Shown: positions 36,807 through 36,808 of the stretch, in pieces
Layout: every line of letters starts with the position of its first letter
Numbering within the stretch: position 1 is the first letter of the stretch
Assembly: GCA_017883425.1 (NCBI GenBank)
Contig: JADGNP010000005.1
Location: 1-36,808, forward strand
DNA length: 36,808 nucleotides
Source of the DNA: Candidatus Sulfotelmatobacter sp.
Lineage (GTDB): Bacteria > Acidobacteriota > Terriglobia > Terriglobales > Acidobacteriaceae
Direction of reading: 5' to 3'
Made by a program: the position numbers and the translations under genes
The notes under the pieces: model-generated
The model's database searches: none
Seen by the model: the letters and a program-made list of their open reading frames with translations, nothing else
Told to the model about the DNA's origin: nothing

Positions 36807-36808
36807 CG

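Overview
This GC-rich window looks like an acidobacterial-type chromosome; that taxonomic guess is inference from protein flavour only. It carries a large Wzx/Wzy-type exopolysaccharide (EPS) locus.

Left edge, minus strand: a UDP-glucuronate decarboxylase (truncated by the window) and a UDP-glucose dehydrogenase. Next come a GAF-TM-TonB protein (+) and a diheme cytochrome c (-).

Main locus, plus strand, about 6.0-33.4 kb, in order: NusG-like antiterminator, Fis-type HTH protein, Wza-like export protein, Wzz/GumC-like chain-length protein, ExeA/XrtA-type ATPase, CpsD-like ATPase with a degenerate P-loop, SAT-like hexapeptide acetyltransferase, acyl-CoA-dehydrogenase-like flavoprotein, stand-alone adenylation protein, stand-alone carrier protein, polyprenyl glycosylphosphotransferase, A-PCP didomain NRPS protein, a fused P450-C-A-PCP-TE megaprotein, Wzx-like flippase, sulfotransferase, GH10 glycosidase, O-antigen ligase/polymerase, GDP-mannose 3,5-epimerase-like protein, WecG/TagA glycosyltransferase, GT4 glycosyltransferase and a second sulfotransferase. 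A choice-of-anchor-D repeat protein follows.

The most notable content is a compact nonribosomal-peptide system interleaved with the EPS genes. It combines (i) a dehydrogenase/A/PCP trio resembling prolyl-PCP to pyrrolyl-PCP machinery, (ii) an A-PCP didomain, and (iii) a single-chain cytochrome P450-NRPS-thioesterase fusion. I saw no rRNA, tRNA, CRISPR array or transposase.
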